DNA of 57,119 bases from Cytospora piceicola (taxonomy: Eukaryota; Ascomycota; Sordariomycetes; Diaporthales; Cytosporaceae): positions 1-57,119 of the forward strand of contig JALQBC010000084.1 in assembly GCA_023375675.1 (NCBI GenBank), in the 5' to 3' direction. The translations under genes and the position numbers were made by a program. Numbering within the stretch: position 1 is the stretch's first letter; every line of letters starts with the position of its first letter. This document shows, piece after piece, positions 20,893 through 32,999 of the stretch. The notes under the pieces were generated by a model that worked only from the letters and a program-made list of their open reading frames with translations, had not been told where the DNA came from and ran no database searches.

Positions 20893-23532
20893 GAAAGGAG
20901 CTCGGGGGTATAGTTGTGTTTTTGGCGGCTCAAGTGGAGGAGGAAAGGGGGCTAGAGGCGCACCGGTGTTCTGAATTTACCGAGGAACAGGGCCCATATC
21001 CATATCACATCCATAAAGAGTCCAAATCTGTGACATTGGCTGCATTTGCTCGCCCAGTGACCCGTCTCCCCGTTAACCCACGTGTGATGGATGTCACCAT
21101 ACCTAGACATTACGAGACAGGTGCACGTTACGAAACGGCATCTTGCCTCTTCCTGTCCATGCTAGGAGCATTTGGGCTAAATTGCGGCTGTATATACAAC
21201 CCGGGGCTAGAGTTCCCCACACGGACGGACATATATCTCAGCCGTTGTATGTCAAAACCACCACCCCGGAGGCTACCCAGGTCGATTTCTACCACTGGAG
21301 GCACATAGCAGCTACGTTGCGAGTAGCACCACGGAACCAGGGGTCCTGGACCCTACGTGGGCTTCTCGACATCGGGCAGCTGCTTGGCGCGATTGGCTGA
21401 GACCAAGGTATCACGAAGTCGAGCATTGCCCCCCTCCCTCCAACCCATACGGCTGTTTCATATCGACAGTTGGGCGAGGATGTGTATGTAAATGATGACC
21501 TCGCCGGGATGGAATGATCTTGTCCGGGTCTGTTGTACCGACACGCGACCCGATCAGGCTCGGCAGACATTTGGCCGTGATGATGTATATGGCATGATAT
21601 GATCCATGACCTGACATGTGAATAATCCAGAATGGGACATGTTAAGGTAATATGGACAATGTCAGACGCGTCGTCTCCTGTCGACCCCGTCAACAGAGTA
21701 ACGTGTGGGCCGCTATTGCACATCTCAACGGCCCCTTATACACCTAAGCAACTGCTTGTCCCGATGGATAGCGTGTAATGATATATCATCTCCAGGATCA
21801 AGGCTCGATGGGGCGGGCTGGGGTATGCCGGGGCTGGATGGAGGCTTTTGGGCGACGTTCAGGGACGAAAGAAGAAGTGCGTTGGTGGAGTACGTGCATG
21901 AGTCTTGTTCAGGGGACCCCGTTTGGAAGGTGGGCCTGCAGGGACCAAGCTAGAGATCTCGAGCTAAACCATATCGGGAGTCTGTCGCGACTGCGATTTC
22001 GAACATGTTCCCGATGTACTGTACGATCATCCCCTCGTGGGCATCGTGTTGTCAGTCCCAGGCCCAGAGCGAGAAATGGGAGAAGCCGATAATAACGAAG
22101 GGGATCCGAATTTGCGAGAACCGGAGATTCGGGGAATATGCGAGAACCGGAGTGTCAAAGTATAAGCGAGGCCGGCAAACCTTGCGATAGGATGCAGGAT
22201 GCAGGATGCATACGTTATTACTTGGGTAGAAGAGATCGAAAGCAGATGGAGGCGCACTGGCAATCCCGTGATTGAGCTGCTGTGCCAGCCTATTTGCTGG
22301 GTGGTTACAGGTCAACGGTAGGTACCTACTTAAGTAGGTATTTGTTGCCCACCAGGGTACTTAGAGGTACCTATCTACTTGAGTACCTAGGTAAGTACTT
22401 GAGTACCTAGGTAGGTACTTGAGTAGGTGCAGCTGTCAAGTGACCTGGCCCGAGCGGGCAAGTGCCTAGGTAGCTTTTGACCTCAACACATCCAATCATC
22501 TACTGTGTATAATCCTGTGTGAAGACAAATGTCGAGTTCCAAACAGGGAACCAAACCCCCGAACGCTAGTATTCCCCGTTCCAGAGGGGCAGTCACCAGG
22601 ATCCAGGATGTATTTCTTTCTTCCTTCTTTCTCCTTCTTCGTCTGCCCAACGTGAGTTTGCTCGAGTCTCGATTCCCGAGTCTTACGGTTGGTTCTGTGG
22701 GGGTGGGGGCTGATCAAAAAGAGAAGAACTCGCAACACCAGCTTCGAAATGACGACCTAGATACCCAAGGTAGCTAGCACCACCACTAACGGGCTGCCGG
22801 CAGATTACATAGTACATCAAAAGACCCGAAGAACTCGTGGCAACCTTGGGAACCCTTGGAGACATGTGCCGAGGTACAAGTCGATACAAGTCGAACATCT
22901 ACATCAGTAAGTACCTATTACACATCCATGTGCCTTGGGCACGCTGGGGTCTCGGCAAAAGCTACCTGGGCGAGCTAATGAGCTCTCCCGAGCGTCTTCC
23001 TTCCTCCCCCATGAACTCCCCCATATTTCCATACTTGGGCTACCTGACTTACGTACCCCTGGCCAATCGCCTACCCTCTCTTGGGTTGGGTGTTGCATCT
23101 TTACTCCGTTGGGAAAGCAGATCTCCCACACTTGCGAAAGGTCCAGACAGTAGAGAGAGACACACACAGAGAGAGGAAGAGGGTCACTTCGTCTCCGACT
23201 GACTAGGTGATGCTTGTCTCCCGGGCACTGTTGCAGGTATCAACTCTGAATAGTACTTAGTGGTACTATGCATATGCTCTTTGCTTGTCCTTCCTTCTCC
23301 TTCCGGGATATTCTTCTTTGCTTGCAACGTTCCAGTCTTTCTTCCTTCCTTCCCCCCACAACAGAAGGGAAACCTTCACTTCTCGCCTTTCTTGCTGGCC
23401 GTTGACACCACGCTAAACCTCACTTGCTTGTTGTTGTTGTTGTGGCTATATACACTGTGGCCGTCTTGCTTGACCTAAACTCTATTCCTCGCGACCGTCG
23501 TTCCTCGTAAGGGCAACGCCGTCTCATTCGAC
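20893..23532. other. Long intergenic region
   Basis: About 2.6 kb with no coding region I can support. It contains three copies of AGGATGC in tandem at 22189-22210 and a dense array of TACCTAGGTA-type palindromes at 22318-22429. The pyrimidine-rich stretch from about 23270 to 23400, with CTTCCTTCCTTCC-like runs, is probably the promoter and leader of the hydrolase gene. No tRNA-like folding or B-box sequence was noticed. Confidence 0.45.
22318..22429. repeat. Array of TACCTAGGTA palindromes
   Basis: Within 112 bases the words TACCTAGGTA, TACTTGAGTACC, AGTAGGTA and GTACTT are repeated and overlapped, including full TACCTAGGTA at 22384-22393 and 22404-22413. It is the densest of about ten similar sites in this window, all between genes. 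Confidence 0.85.
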
Positions 23533-25069
23533 ATGGACGCCGCCACGTTGAAGCTGCTTCTGCAACTGCTACCCCGACTTCCCATGATCGCCAGGATAGC
23601 CATACTCCACATGCTACAGATGTCGCCATCGTCCAAATATGTCGATTTGAAGACCGAACTGACAGTCACCATTATACGATCCTTTCTGACTCCCTCGAAG
23701 CCCATGAGTATTTCTGACACACAGAACCTGCTCAACCGAGATCCGGGCATCAAGGGCCGCATCTGGGTGGCCAACTACACCGCGCCCGCCCCCAAGGAAA
23801 CCAGCATCCGGGATGTCGTCATCCGGGCCATCGAGAACTTGCGCCAGCCCGCCGGCGGTGGGAGCCCGCCACCACCGTTGAAGGGTGTCGACTGGTCCGA
23901 TGTTGTGCCTGTAGAGGCCGAGTGGACAGGCTACCGGGCAGGCGCGACACCGCAGTCGATATTGCCACCCATCACTGACGCCGAGAAGTACGGCGAGATG
24001 ATGAAGGAGGTGAAGAGCAAGGCCACGGTTCTCTTTTTCCATGGTGGCGCCTACTACCTTATGGACCCGTCCACACATCGGCCGACCACAAAACTGCTGG
24101 CCAAGCTGACAGGCGGGCGGTGCTACTCGGTGCGGTACAGGCTGGCGCCGCAGAACCCGTTCCCGGCTGCGCTCATCGATGCGCTTCTGTCGTATCTGAA
24201 CCTACTTTACCCGCCGATGGGTGCTTTCCACGAGGCCGTAAAGCCGGAGGATGTCATATTCTCGGGTGACAGGTATGTTGGAGACCTGCTCCCTGTGGTT
24301 TACTGACGTCTTATGAGAACGGATTGTCTAACTCAGGACCAATAGCGCTGGAGGCAACCTGTGCATGGCCTTGACACAGCTTCTTCTCGAATTCAGGCGC
24401 ACAAACACTACGATCCAGTGGTTTGGCCAACAAGTCAACGTCCCACTGCCAGCGGGCCTTGCTCTTAGTTCACCATGGCTGGACCTGACGCATTCATCAC
24501 CCTCGTGCAAAACGAACGCTGAATTTGATTATTTGCCCATGCTACAGGGACTCGACAAGATCCCGCGGCCATCGTGCGCCGCCTGGCCGGCCAACCCGCC
24601 CAGGAAGGTGCTCTACTGCGCCGACGCTTTCGTCACACACCCACTGGTGACGCTGCTCACGGCTCGGAGCTGGGAGGGGTGCCCGCCAGTATACATCTCG
24701 TGCGGGTGGGAACTGCTCGCGGACGAGGACAAGTACATGGCCGTGAAGCTCCACTCCGACAACGTCCCGGTCATATTCGAGGAGTACGAGGCCATGCCCC
24801 ATTGCTTCCCGGCGGTCATCAAGGGCAGCCCAATGTCTGCGAGGTGTTTTGACGCGTGGACCGAGTTTATCACGGACGTCGTCACGAAGGGAGCCTGGAG
24901 CGTGGAATCCTCCTTCAGGACAATCAAGGCCCATACTCTGAAGGAGGTGGACATCGATCCGACTGATTTGAGCCCCTACACCGAGGAGGAGTTGAGGGAG
25001 AGGTTGAGGAATCTGGGCAAGAAGCAAGCTCCTGAAAAGGCGACGGGGGACGTTGCGGCGAAGTTGTGA
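23533..25069 (+). CDS. Alpha/beta hydrolase, HSL (GDXG) type
   Basis: Two exons, 23533-24272 and 24346-25069, with a 73-bp intron (GTATGT...AATAG); product 487 residues. The splice falls inside the active-site serine codon and restores GDSAGGNL. Family motifs of the hormone-sensitive-lipase/GDXG group are present: oxyanion-hole HGGAYY near residue 170, nucleophile Ser about 247 in GDSAGG, acid Asp about 374 near LLADEDKY, and His about 398 in MPHCFPAV. The N-terminal 100 residues are longer than in bacterial relatives and include a hydrophobic start (LLLQLLPRLPMIARIAIL) that could be a membrane anchor. It probably cleaves carboxylic esters; the substrate cannot be read from sequence. Fungal relatives include steryl-acetyl and short-chain ester hydrolases. 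A DHCR24-like gene follows on the same strand after 0.9 kb. Confidence 0.85.
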
Positions 25070-25961
25070 GAATGTGTTTATGGCATGCACGATCGGAAAT
25101 GCATGGCTAGTGGCTTACAGAGAGGAATATACCCTGGAAAATGTCTGGCATGACTTTGTTGAATCGGTTTCGGGGTGGTCTTTTCAAGCTCAATATACCC
25201 GAGGCGAGGAGTGCATGAGGGATCATGCTTTTTGGATATAAGTTCCAAAGAAGTATGGGCTGGTTAGTTGAGAATAATGATTGAATGATTGGCATTGGAA
25301 TTTCCACCAAAAGCAGGAAGTACTTACTGAACAAAAACAATTAGACCATAAGCATGAAGCATATGCTTGAGTCCTGGCATCGGTGAGATGGTTGCCAGCT
25401 TGTCATGGAAATATCGACAAGGACGCCGAGTACGCATGATGTTGCTGCTTTGGGAACCCTGGGAAAACTTTCGGTCAATATGTACGACAATACGGCCGGC
25501 CTAGTATCATTAACAATACGCTATGCACCATGGCGTCCAAAAGTATGCATGGAAAAAGAAACAAAAACATTACCAGGCGTTCGGACCCGGCGCCGGGCAT
25601 TTGTGGGGTCCCGACGTCGCTCAAGAGTCAAGTCTCGGAGCTGCTGTGAATTTGAGTCGTGCTCAACTCGAAGTACCTAGATACCTATTTGTAGCTACTT
25701 GGTACTTAGTAGGCAGGTAAGTACCACCCAACCGTATTTGCTCTTTTTCAGTCTATACACATCCGGTCTCACGTTCTTTCCTGTAGGTATTATATACTCA
25801 ACTCATCGACCGGCTCCTTCCCCCATTTAGAAGCCAAGGGGGCTTATAGGCTTATATAGAAGGAGGGTTGACCGCCGGTGCGAGGTATAAAAAAAAACAC
25901 CACAAAAAACAACAAGCACCACGACGAAAACGTAGAAACGAAAGAAAAAAAACGTCTCGCC
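25070..25961. other. Intergenic region, same-strand genes
   Basis: About 0.9 kb between the hydrolase and the DHCR24-like gene. It contains TACCTAG/GGTACTTAG palindrome-like words at 25672-25726 and an A-rich leader (25890-25960) directly before the next start codon. No coding region is supported. Confidence 0.45.
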
Positions 25962-27503
25962 ATGGATCGCCACCGCACCCTCGTCCAGAAGATCGCCTCC
26001 ACGGTCCGGTCCTTCTACAACGCCAAGGAGCCCTACCGCATCTTCCACGGCAGCACCAACAGCACGCGGCCCGCCGCCGGCCGCGCGCGCTCCAAGGCCG
26101 TCGACATCTCGGCCCTCGGGCGCGTGCTGAGCGTGGACGCGGGGCGGCGCACGGCGCTCGTCGAGCCCAACGTGCCCATGGACCGGCTGGTCGAGTCGAC
26201 GCTCAAGCACGGGCTGGTCCCGCCCGTGGTCATGGAGTTCCCGGGCATCACGGCGGGCGGCGGGTTCGCGGGCACGGCGGGCGAGAGCTCCAGCTTCCGC
26301 CACGGCTTCTTCGACGAGACGGTCGCGGGCGTCGAGGTGGTGCTCCCGGACGGGGAGGTGGCCGCCGCCGGGCCCGCGCCCGGGGGCCCCCGCGCCGACC
26401 TCTTCGCCGGCGCGGCCGGCGCCGTCGGCACCCTGGGCGTCACGACGCTGCTCGAGGTGAAGCTCGTGGCGGCCAAGCGGTACGTGCGCACGCGGTACCG
26501 CCGGACGCGCAGCGTGGCCGAGGCGGTGGCCGCGGTGCGCGAGGAGACGGCCCGGCCCGAGAACGACTACGTGGACGGGATCCTGTTCGGCAGGGACCAC
26601 GGGGTGGTCGTGACGGGGCAGATGACGGACGAGAAGCCGGCCTCGGCGCCCGTGCGGACCTTCTCCCGGGCCGGGGACCCCTGGTTCTACATGCACGTCC
26701 AGGAGCGCACGTCGGCGCAGCGGCGCGACGCCCAGGAGGACGAGTACGTGCCCCTGGCCGAGTACCTCTTCCGGTACGACCGCGCCGGCTTCTGGGTGGG
26801 CCGCGCCGGCTGGCAGTACTTCCGGGGCCTGGTGCCCTTCAACCGGCTCACGCGCTGGTTCCTCGACGACTTTGTGCACACGCGCATGCTGTACCGCGCG
26901 CTGCACGGGTCGGGCGAGAGCGCGCGCTTCATCGTGCAGGACGTCGCCATGCCCTTCGCCACGGCCGAGCGCCTCGTCGACTACACGGCCTCGGAGCTGG
27001 GCATCTGGCCGCTGTGGCTGTGCCCGCTGAGGAGGCGCGCCCCGCCGACCTTCCACCCCTTCACCACCACGCCGGGCAGGAAGGAGGGCGAGGAGGAGGA
27101 CGGCATGATGCTCAACGTCGGGGTGTGGGGCTGGGGCCCCGCCGAGCACGAGGCCTTCGTGAGGGCCAACAGGGACCTCGAGGCCAAGGTCAGGGAGCTC
27201 GGCGGCATGAAGTGGCTGTACGCCCACACGTACTACGACGAGCCCGAGTTCTGGGACATGTACGGCGGCAGGGGCTGGTACGACGCGCTGCGGAGGAAGT
27301 TCAAGGCCGACGAGGCGGGCCTGCCGAGCGTCTACGACAAGGTCAAGGTCGACCTGGAGAAGAACAAGAGCCAGAGGGGGGGCATCAAGGGCGTGTGGCC
27401 GTTCGGTGGCCTCTACGGGATCTACAAGAGCATCCAGAGCAAGGACTACATGCTGCACAGGAACGCGGAGTGGAAGTGGAAAGGGGAGAAGGGGGACGAG
27501 TAA
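25962..27503 (+). CDS. DHCR24-like FAD-dependent oxidoreductase
   Basis: Single exon, 513 residues, starting at the ATG at 25962; the frame is open a little upstream but has no ATG there. An FAD-binding PCMH-type domain lies in the first 190 residues. The flavin-binding signature FPGITAGGGFAGTAGESSS at about 93-111 is the form found in delta(24)-sterol reductase (DHCR24/Diminuto). It is followed by FDETVAGVEVVLPDGEV. The C-terminal half carries DHCR24-like features such as WPLWLCPLR and YDEPEFWDMYGG. In animals and plants the enzyme reduces the C24 double bond of sterols. Fungi making ergosterol do not need that step, so the fungal substrate is uncertain. Third codon positions are almost always G or C, giving a much higher GC than the neighbours. 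Family assignment is good; substrate is unknown. Confidence 0.88.
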   Translation: MDRHRTLVQKIASTVRSFYNAKEPYRIFHGSTNSTRPAAGRARSKAVDISALGRVLSVDAGRRTALVEPNVPMDRLVESTLKHGLVPPVVMEFPGITAGGGFAGTAGESSSFRHGFFDETVAGVEVVLPDGEVAAAGPAPGGPRADLFAGAAGAVGTLGVTTLLEVKLVAAKRYVRTRYRRTRSVAEAVAAVREETARPENDYVDGILFGRDHGVVVTGQMTDEKPASAPVRTFSRAGDPWFYMHVQERTSAQRRDAQEDEYVPLAEYLFRYDRAGFWVGRAGWQYFRGLVPFNRLTRWFLDDFVHTRMLYRALHGSGESARFIVQDVAMPFATAERLVDYTASELGIWPLWLCPLRRRAPPTFHPFTTTPGRKEGEEEDGMMLNVGVWGWGPAEHEAFVRANRDLEAKVRELGGMKWLYAHTYYDEPEFWDMYGGRGWYDALRRKFKADEAGLPSVYDKVKVDLEKNKSQRGGIKGVWPFGGLYGIYKSIQSKDYMLHRNAEWKWKGEKGDE

Positions 27504-28029
27504 GGGGTGGGTGAAGGAACTTGCTGTACGATCAAGGTTTTGATTCGGTGTACTGGTCAAAAGCATTACATGATACCATACCCACTTTACTAGAGAATAG
27601 ACCGTGCGCCAAAGGGGACCACGCTGGAAGGGGATAAGGCATACTATCATCAGATCACACACTCAGGTACCAAAGATGATGGGACGAAGTATGGTCGAGA
27701 AACTGAATACTAATAACTTCAGCGCTCCCATTACGGGTCTATGCTCTGGTGTAGATGCTCTCGAGAACACCGAAACTATCCCGTGGTATGTACACATGCT
27801 GGCCGTATATCCGTCAAGCGGGCCATCCATCATGTATCATCAATTAGAGCAGGCTGTGAGCCTGCATGTCGTGGTGCATCGCTGGACACACCTAAAGTAG
27901 TGATATGAAGTGGTTTTGTTTTTGCGCCGGGGCGGTGTCTCCTCGATTCGCGACCCGCTCCCTAAAGCAGACGCCTCTATCCTATGCGAATTAAAAGAGA
28001 CGGGTTTTGTTGCAAACAATGCAAGCCTT
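27504..28029. other. Convergent intergenic region
   Basis: About 0.5 kb between the 3' ends of the DHCR24-like gene and the HMG-CoA synthase gene. It contains the 3' untranslated regions and nothing else I can support. Confidence 0.4.
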
Positions 28030-29673
28030 TCATGCCTGGACAGAGTAGAATCGCTTGAACATGTCATCGATGCTCTCGAGGTAGTAAGTACCGGGGGCGA
28101 TGGTCGAAGCGTCACCCTCGGGCTTGTAGCCCTTCTGCAGGTGCGCCTTCTTGCGCAGGTTGCACATCTATCACAGGGCGTTAGCATCACGGCATCTGGA
28201 AATGTTGCATCAGGTGCAAACTTACAGCATCGTAGGTCTCAGGGGCCACCTTCCTTCGGGCCTCCAGACGGGCAGGAAGGTTCAGGACCTTGGACATCTG
28301 CTCTGTGCTGCCCACAACCTTGAAGGAGCAGAAACTGGCAGCCAGGCCGGAGCCGTAGCTGAAAAGACCAACCCTCTTACCGTCCAGGTCGGAGGAAGAG
28401 ACGTGGGAGAGCAAGCTGGCCAGGCCACCCCAGACACTGCCACAGTACATGTTACCGCACAGAGTGGCGACCTGGATGGCGGGGTTGACACGCTCCTGGA
28501 ACTTCTTCTTGGTCAGGGTCATGAAGGACTTCTCGACGACCTTGTCGGTCAGAGACGTCTTGTAGTCCATATCCCGGACCTCCTTGGGCACATCGGCGAA
28601 AGCAGGGCTGTCAGGGTCGGCCAGGAAGTCGTGGTACATCAGACGGGCGTACGACTTCTGGACGAGCTTGCAGGTAGGTGCGTGGAAGGTCATGTAGTCG
28701 AATCTGTCCAGAGGGGTCTTTACGGAGCCCTCTGCGGAAGCGTTGCCGTTGGCAGCGGTGGGCTGCAGCTTCTTCTCCTTCTGGCAGTAGGCGCGGTAGG
28801 CAGCGTCCAGAGCCTCGGTGTAGCAGGTGATGGAGTAGTGACCGTCAACGTAGGGGTACTCGCTGGTGAGGTCGGGCTTGTAGAAGTCGTAGGCGTGCTG
28901 CATGTAGGACCCACGCAGACCGGGCTCGGCGACCACTGGGGCGTTGGGGCCGACCAGCATGGCGACACAGCCGGCACCACCAGTAGGGCGGGCGTTGCCC
29001 TTGGCGTACAGGGCAATATCTCCAGCAACAACGATAGCATCCCGTCCGTCCCAGGCAGAGGACTCGATCCAGTTGACACTGTTGAAGAAGGCGTTGGTGC
29101 CTCCGTAGCAGGCGTTGATGGTGTCAACACCCTCGATGTCGGTGTTGTCGCCAAACAGCTGCATCAGAACGGACTTGACCGACTTGGACTTGTCCAGGAG
29201 AGTCTCGGTACCGACCTCGAGACGACCGATGGAGTTTGTGTCGATCTCGTACTTCTTGAGGAGGTTGGACACAGCGGTCAGGGCGAAAGAGTAGATGTCT
29301 GTATTCGATTGTCTCAGCCAATTGGTCCCAAATCCGGCCAGGGTGCACCCCCGGTCATGAAAAGGGGTTCGGGGAGAGGTAGCCTACCTTCGCGGTCGTC
29401 GCAGAAGCTCATCTTGGTCTGGCCGAGACCAATTGTGTACTTGCCAGCGCTGACGCCATCGAACTGCTCAAGTTCGGATTGCTCGACATACTAATTGGTG
29501 TCGACGAGCTGTTAGCAACCGTCCAGACAAGGATTCAGGAGGGAGCCTTGATGTTGAGGTTGGGCGCGCTGGTGCGACATCGGGGCGCGTTGGCAGAAGT
29601 AGACAGCACGTACCTGGCTGGGGAAGTAGAGCTCAATGGCCTTGACGCCGATGTTCTGGGGACGGGATGCCAT
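28030..29673 (-). CDS. ERG13: Hydroxymethylglutaryl-CoA synthase
   Basis: Four exons on the minus strand: 29673-29614, 29490-29388, 29298-28226 and 28167-28030. Introns are 123, 89 and 58 bp and the product is 457 residues. The enzyme condenses acetyl-CoA with acetoacetyl-CoA to HMG-CoA, the step before HMG-CoA reductase in the mevalonate pathway. The start [20 protein letters not shown] is typical. Catalytic residues are visible: Glu86 in [15 protein letters not shown], Cys118 in [13 protein letters not shown], and the His of [29 protein letters not shown] is also conserved. The last splice is needed for the conserved end [19 protein letters not shown] through FKRFYSVQA; without it the protein would stop after 11 unrelated residues. 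Lack of an N-terminal presequence suggests the cytosolic, sterol-making form. Confidence 0.96.
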
Positions 29674-31579
29674 GTTGAAGCTTAGGGGTGTGGTATATGA
29701 AGGAAATAAAGAAGTATTGAGTAAGAAGGAGGAGGATGAGGAGGAATTGGGCAGAGGAAGAAGACGAGGATCAAGTACTAAAAGTAATAAGCGGGACGAA
29801 GGAAGGCGGGAAGTAGTAGCAACGGGCAGAAATTGCGCTGATGCTGTTGAAAGTGGTGGTACTGGGTACCTAGGTACCTAAGAAGATCTGTAGCATGTAC
29901 ACGTACTTCCACAGTAAGCACCCCTGGCACCTAAGCAGCTAAGCTGGGGCCATGACAGGCTGCCAGGGCTGCTGGGGGTTTGCTGGGGTGGGCTCTGGTT
30001 GATAAAATGGAGGGGGTTCCAATTTGTTAGCCCCTGTTCACTTGCATGCGGCGCTGTGCTGCATTACAACTTGACTTTGTTGAACAGCAGCAACGACAGC
30101 AACAACAGCAACCACTACACAGTACGTATCTGTACTTGTATAAAAGAACAATACACCGCCCCTTCTATTGTCACTTTCGTTGTTTCTTTTCTTGGGCTCT
30201 TAGTGAAACCAAATATGTAACTAGGTCGGGAGAAGCACGGGACAGCACACACAATCACATGTTATCTACAAGTACAAGTCTAGACGAGTGGGTATTATGT
30301 ATGTATGTATGTACCAGTCACTGCTGATCATTTCAATGTTTAGATGGGAAGTTTTTGGGGACTTTTGATAGACTCAACTCAACGCTGGCTTATATCATCC
30401 ATATCCATAGATAGCAACTACAGTCAACCGATGGATGGCGAGGCTGGCGATTTGATATAAGAAGGCGAGTAGCACACCGGTCAATTCAAGAAGTAAGCGA
30501 AACATCAGTCAGCACTCACACAGTCGTCATCACGATAACGATGGGATGTTTGCTTCTTCTTTGCTGGGCTGAATGGAGAAGGGGGGGACGAACATCTGAG
30601 AGGGACGATGCATGCTGCACGGTGGTCTGGGCGAGTGGTGGAGGGTGACAAGGGTGAAGAAAGAATGGGGCTCAAAGCCAACACCAACAATTCCTCAACT
30701 CTTGCTGCTGTCACATCACAAGTCACAAAGACCACGGAGAATCAAGAGCAAGAGATGTTCAGGCTCCCTAGTCCCCAGTCCACCTGCCAGCCCATCTGAA
30801 GAGAATTCCTGCTTCATTTCCCTGCTTCATTTGTTCCTTTATGCTCATACGCTGCTGGCCCCCAGAATTTCAATAACAAGATCAAGTGTTTCTACTACTT
30901 GTACCCTCTTCTGGAAACCCGTTGAATGTGGGTAATCGCGGAATGCTAGCCTTGTTGAGGAGGACCCTGATAAACCTGCATTTGATTTTCCTTATCGATA
31001 CGGGTCCCTGCTTATCGGATAAGGTTGACCCCTGCTCTTTCTGTCAAGGCAGGCCGCGGTACGTTAGTGAATGTGTACCTAGGTACACCATATATTTACC
31101 TACCTAGGTACTGTATGTACCACAATAGGTACTGCAGTATCTTACTGGCCTCGTCTAAACAATCTCACCCGCTTCAGGGACCGTTCCACATGTATGGCCC
31201 AAGCTTTCTGGTGCCTCTTATCATCATCCATGGACCATCTTTCAGCCCTCATAAATGACAACTCAGATACGGGGAAACCCGTCTTATCATCTCCATATGT
31301 CCTCAAGGTCTCCCTTAAAAAAAAATATACGTCCTGTCTCGTCTTGCTTGAAACAAGATTGGGGGAAAGGAAGAGAAAGAGGAAGAAAGAAACATATTTT
31401 CACCTCGATCGGGAGATGTCGAGCTTAAACGTTTATTCTGACGCCAGGGCCGAAGAAAAAACTCTGTTGGCGGCGGCAACGACGACAACGAATAAGGCCA
31501 TGCCTAGACACACGGACGAGACTCTTCTTTACTGCATTAGAGTTATCAATCTAATCAGATTGATCAATGCGCGTCAACA
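29674..31579. other. Gene-poor region upstream of ERG13
   Basis: About 1.9 kb with no supportable gene. The first 200 bases are purine-rich on the plus strand (ERG13 promoter and leader). Perfect palindromes GGTACCTAGGTACC at 29865-29878 and GTGTACCTAGGTACAC at 31073-31088, and TACCTACCTAGGTA at 31097-31110, belong to the recurring intergenic motif. A CAGCAA-rich stretch occurs at 30085-30115 and GTAT repeats at 30297-30312. No sterol-regulatory element was recognised with confidence. Confidence 0.45.
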
Positions 31580-32330
31580 TCTCCTTGTGGATCGATTTAC
31601 TGCATCATACGTAAAAGTATGATCCACGACGGGCGCTAGAAGAGGCTTCTTGTGGAGGACGACCTCTCCGAAAGCAAGCCTCGACGACCATAGAAACCGC
31701 AGGGTCCTGAGAGCGGACGCATAACACCATCCTCGGTGGTGCAAGGATGTTGGATGACCGAAGACTGCTCCGAGCAGGCCACTTCTCAAGTGGCAGGCGT
31801 AAATAACCCTCTCGAGCCATGTCAGAAAAAACATACCAACTATGCTGGCTATATGTACGGCACGACAACCTAGGATACCTCAAGTGCCGAGTATCAGGTC
31901 AGCACCACGTCGATACCCGGATGGGATCAAGATTCCAACCAGAATCAGCACCATCAACCCGCAAAGATTACCGGTCCCTGCCGAGTACTGTTCTGCCAAG
32001 GTCTCGACTAGGCACATAAGATTCGTTCCGAGCCAATCATACTTGTAGTTCTCTACTCTTATGGTTATCAACTGTCTTACTGCTTGGCACATCAGTGCCA
32101 CGGTCAGCATGAAGCATATTATAGTAAGATGCTTTCAACCTCACTTGGTGGGTCGGGTTTCAAGTAGCAGGGAACGTACTCGAATAGCAAGCCATACATG
32201 GTTTTTACACACTGCTGCAGCTCCCCGTCTGACCATGAATCGTCAGTATGATGACAGCAATATTTGTATAAGTCTCCTGCGTGAGAACACGCTCACTACC
32301 GTCCAGGTTTTCGAGACGTGATGGACGTAG
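31580..32330 (-). pseudogene. Decayed coding relic, unidentified
   Basis: Minus-strand translation in shifting frames gives pieces that read like protein but do not join. One is GELQQCVKTMYGLLFEYVPC around 32240-32170. A second is YKYDWLGTNLMCLVETLAEQ then LCGLMVLILVGILIPSGY around 32050-31905. A third is REGYLRLPLEKWPARSSLRS around 31815-31755. Stops and frame changes separate them. One piece is hydrophobic enough to have been membrane-spanning. I cannot name the family and cannot exclude chance for the shorter pieces. It lies next to a clearer relic at 33-34.6 kb and could be part of the same dead locus. Confidence 0.35.
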
Positions 32331-32999
32331 TGGAAACATTGTACACTGTACAAGTCAAAGGTCTACAAGACCGTCCGTCACATGAAATGATAGCTAATTA
32401 AGAACCGTTGGAGAAGGAGACTAATAAGTGTGATGCCCGCCTTAATATTGGGCGTCAAAGGAGAAGCCTACTCGTATTAGAGTCGTCTACGATTTGTCGT
32501 CGAGCCGTTGAAGGTATTTTGAAGAATCGCAAATGCCGCCGACCAGACTGAGGCGTGCCACAGGGGACCTTACTCGCTCTGCAACCCTTCTCGTCTGATA
32601 AGCTTCTCTCACGTCGGCCGCCGAAACAGAGACAACGCAGCTGTGCAAACCCTAAGTCAATACTGCCGCATCTTCAGCTGTTATGTGTTATCAATGACAC
32701 ATCTGTGTATTGTACAGAGGCGAGTGATAACACCCAGGGTCAGATGGCAACATCCTATTGGCACGCTCCATCTCTTGGGGAGAGGGCGGGGGGTCCGGAA
32801 ACGATGCCACGCCCTATACAACGGTGTTGCGTGGCATACCAAACCAACGCTCCATATACCTTACCAGTCAGTGCAATCAAACATCACACACATATCCCGC
32901 ATTGCTATTCGAGTTTCAGCTACAACAAAACCACACACCACCAATAAGCTCCGCCAGCCTCCTACCATACAGCCGAGCTTATCGACGCAGAAGCCTACC
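32331..32999. other. Spacer between two decayed relics
   Basis: About 0.7 kb without a supportable gene. Composition is ordinary, without the AT enrichment of the RIPed block. Open frames on the plus strand here have no family resemblance. Confidence 0.3.

Noticed and set aside
21289..21723. 144-codon minus-strand frame in the 20.9-23.5 kb spacer
   Set aside because: Composition looks random, with no motif or neighbouring exon that would extend it.
25827..27662. Open frame of about 610 codons on the minus strand over the DHCR24-like gene
   Set aside because: It has no family resemblance, is full of Arg/Pro/Ala/His, and is explained by GC-saturated third codon positions of the real gene on the plus strand.
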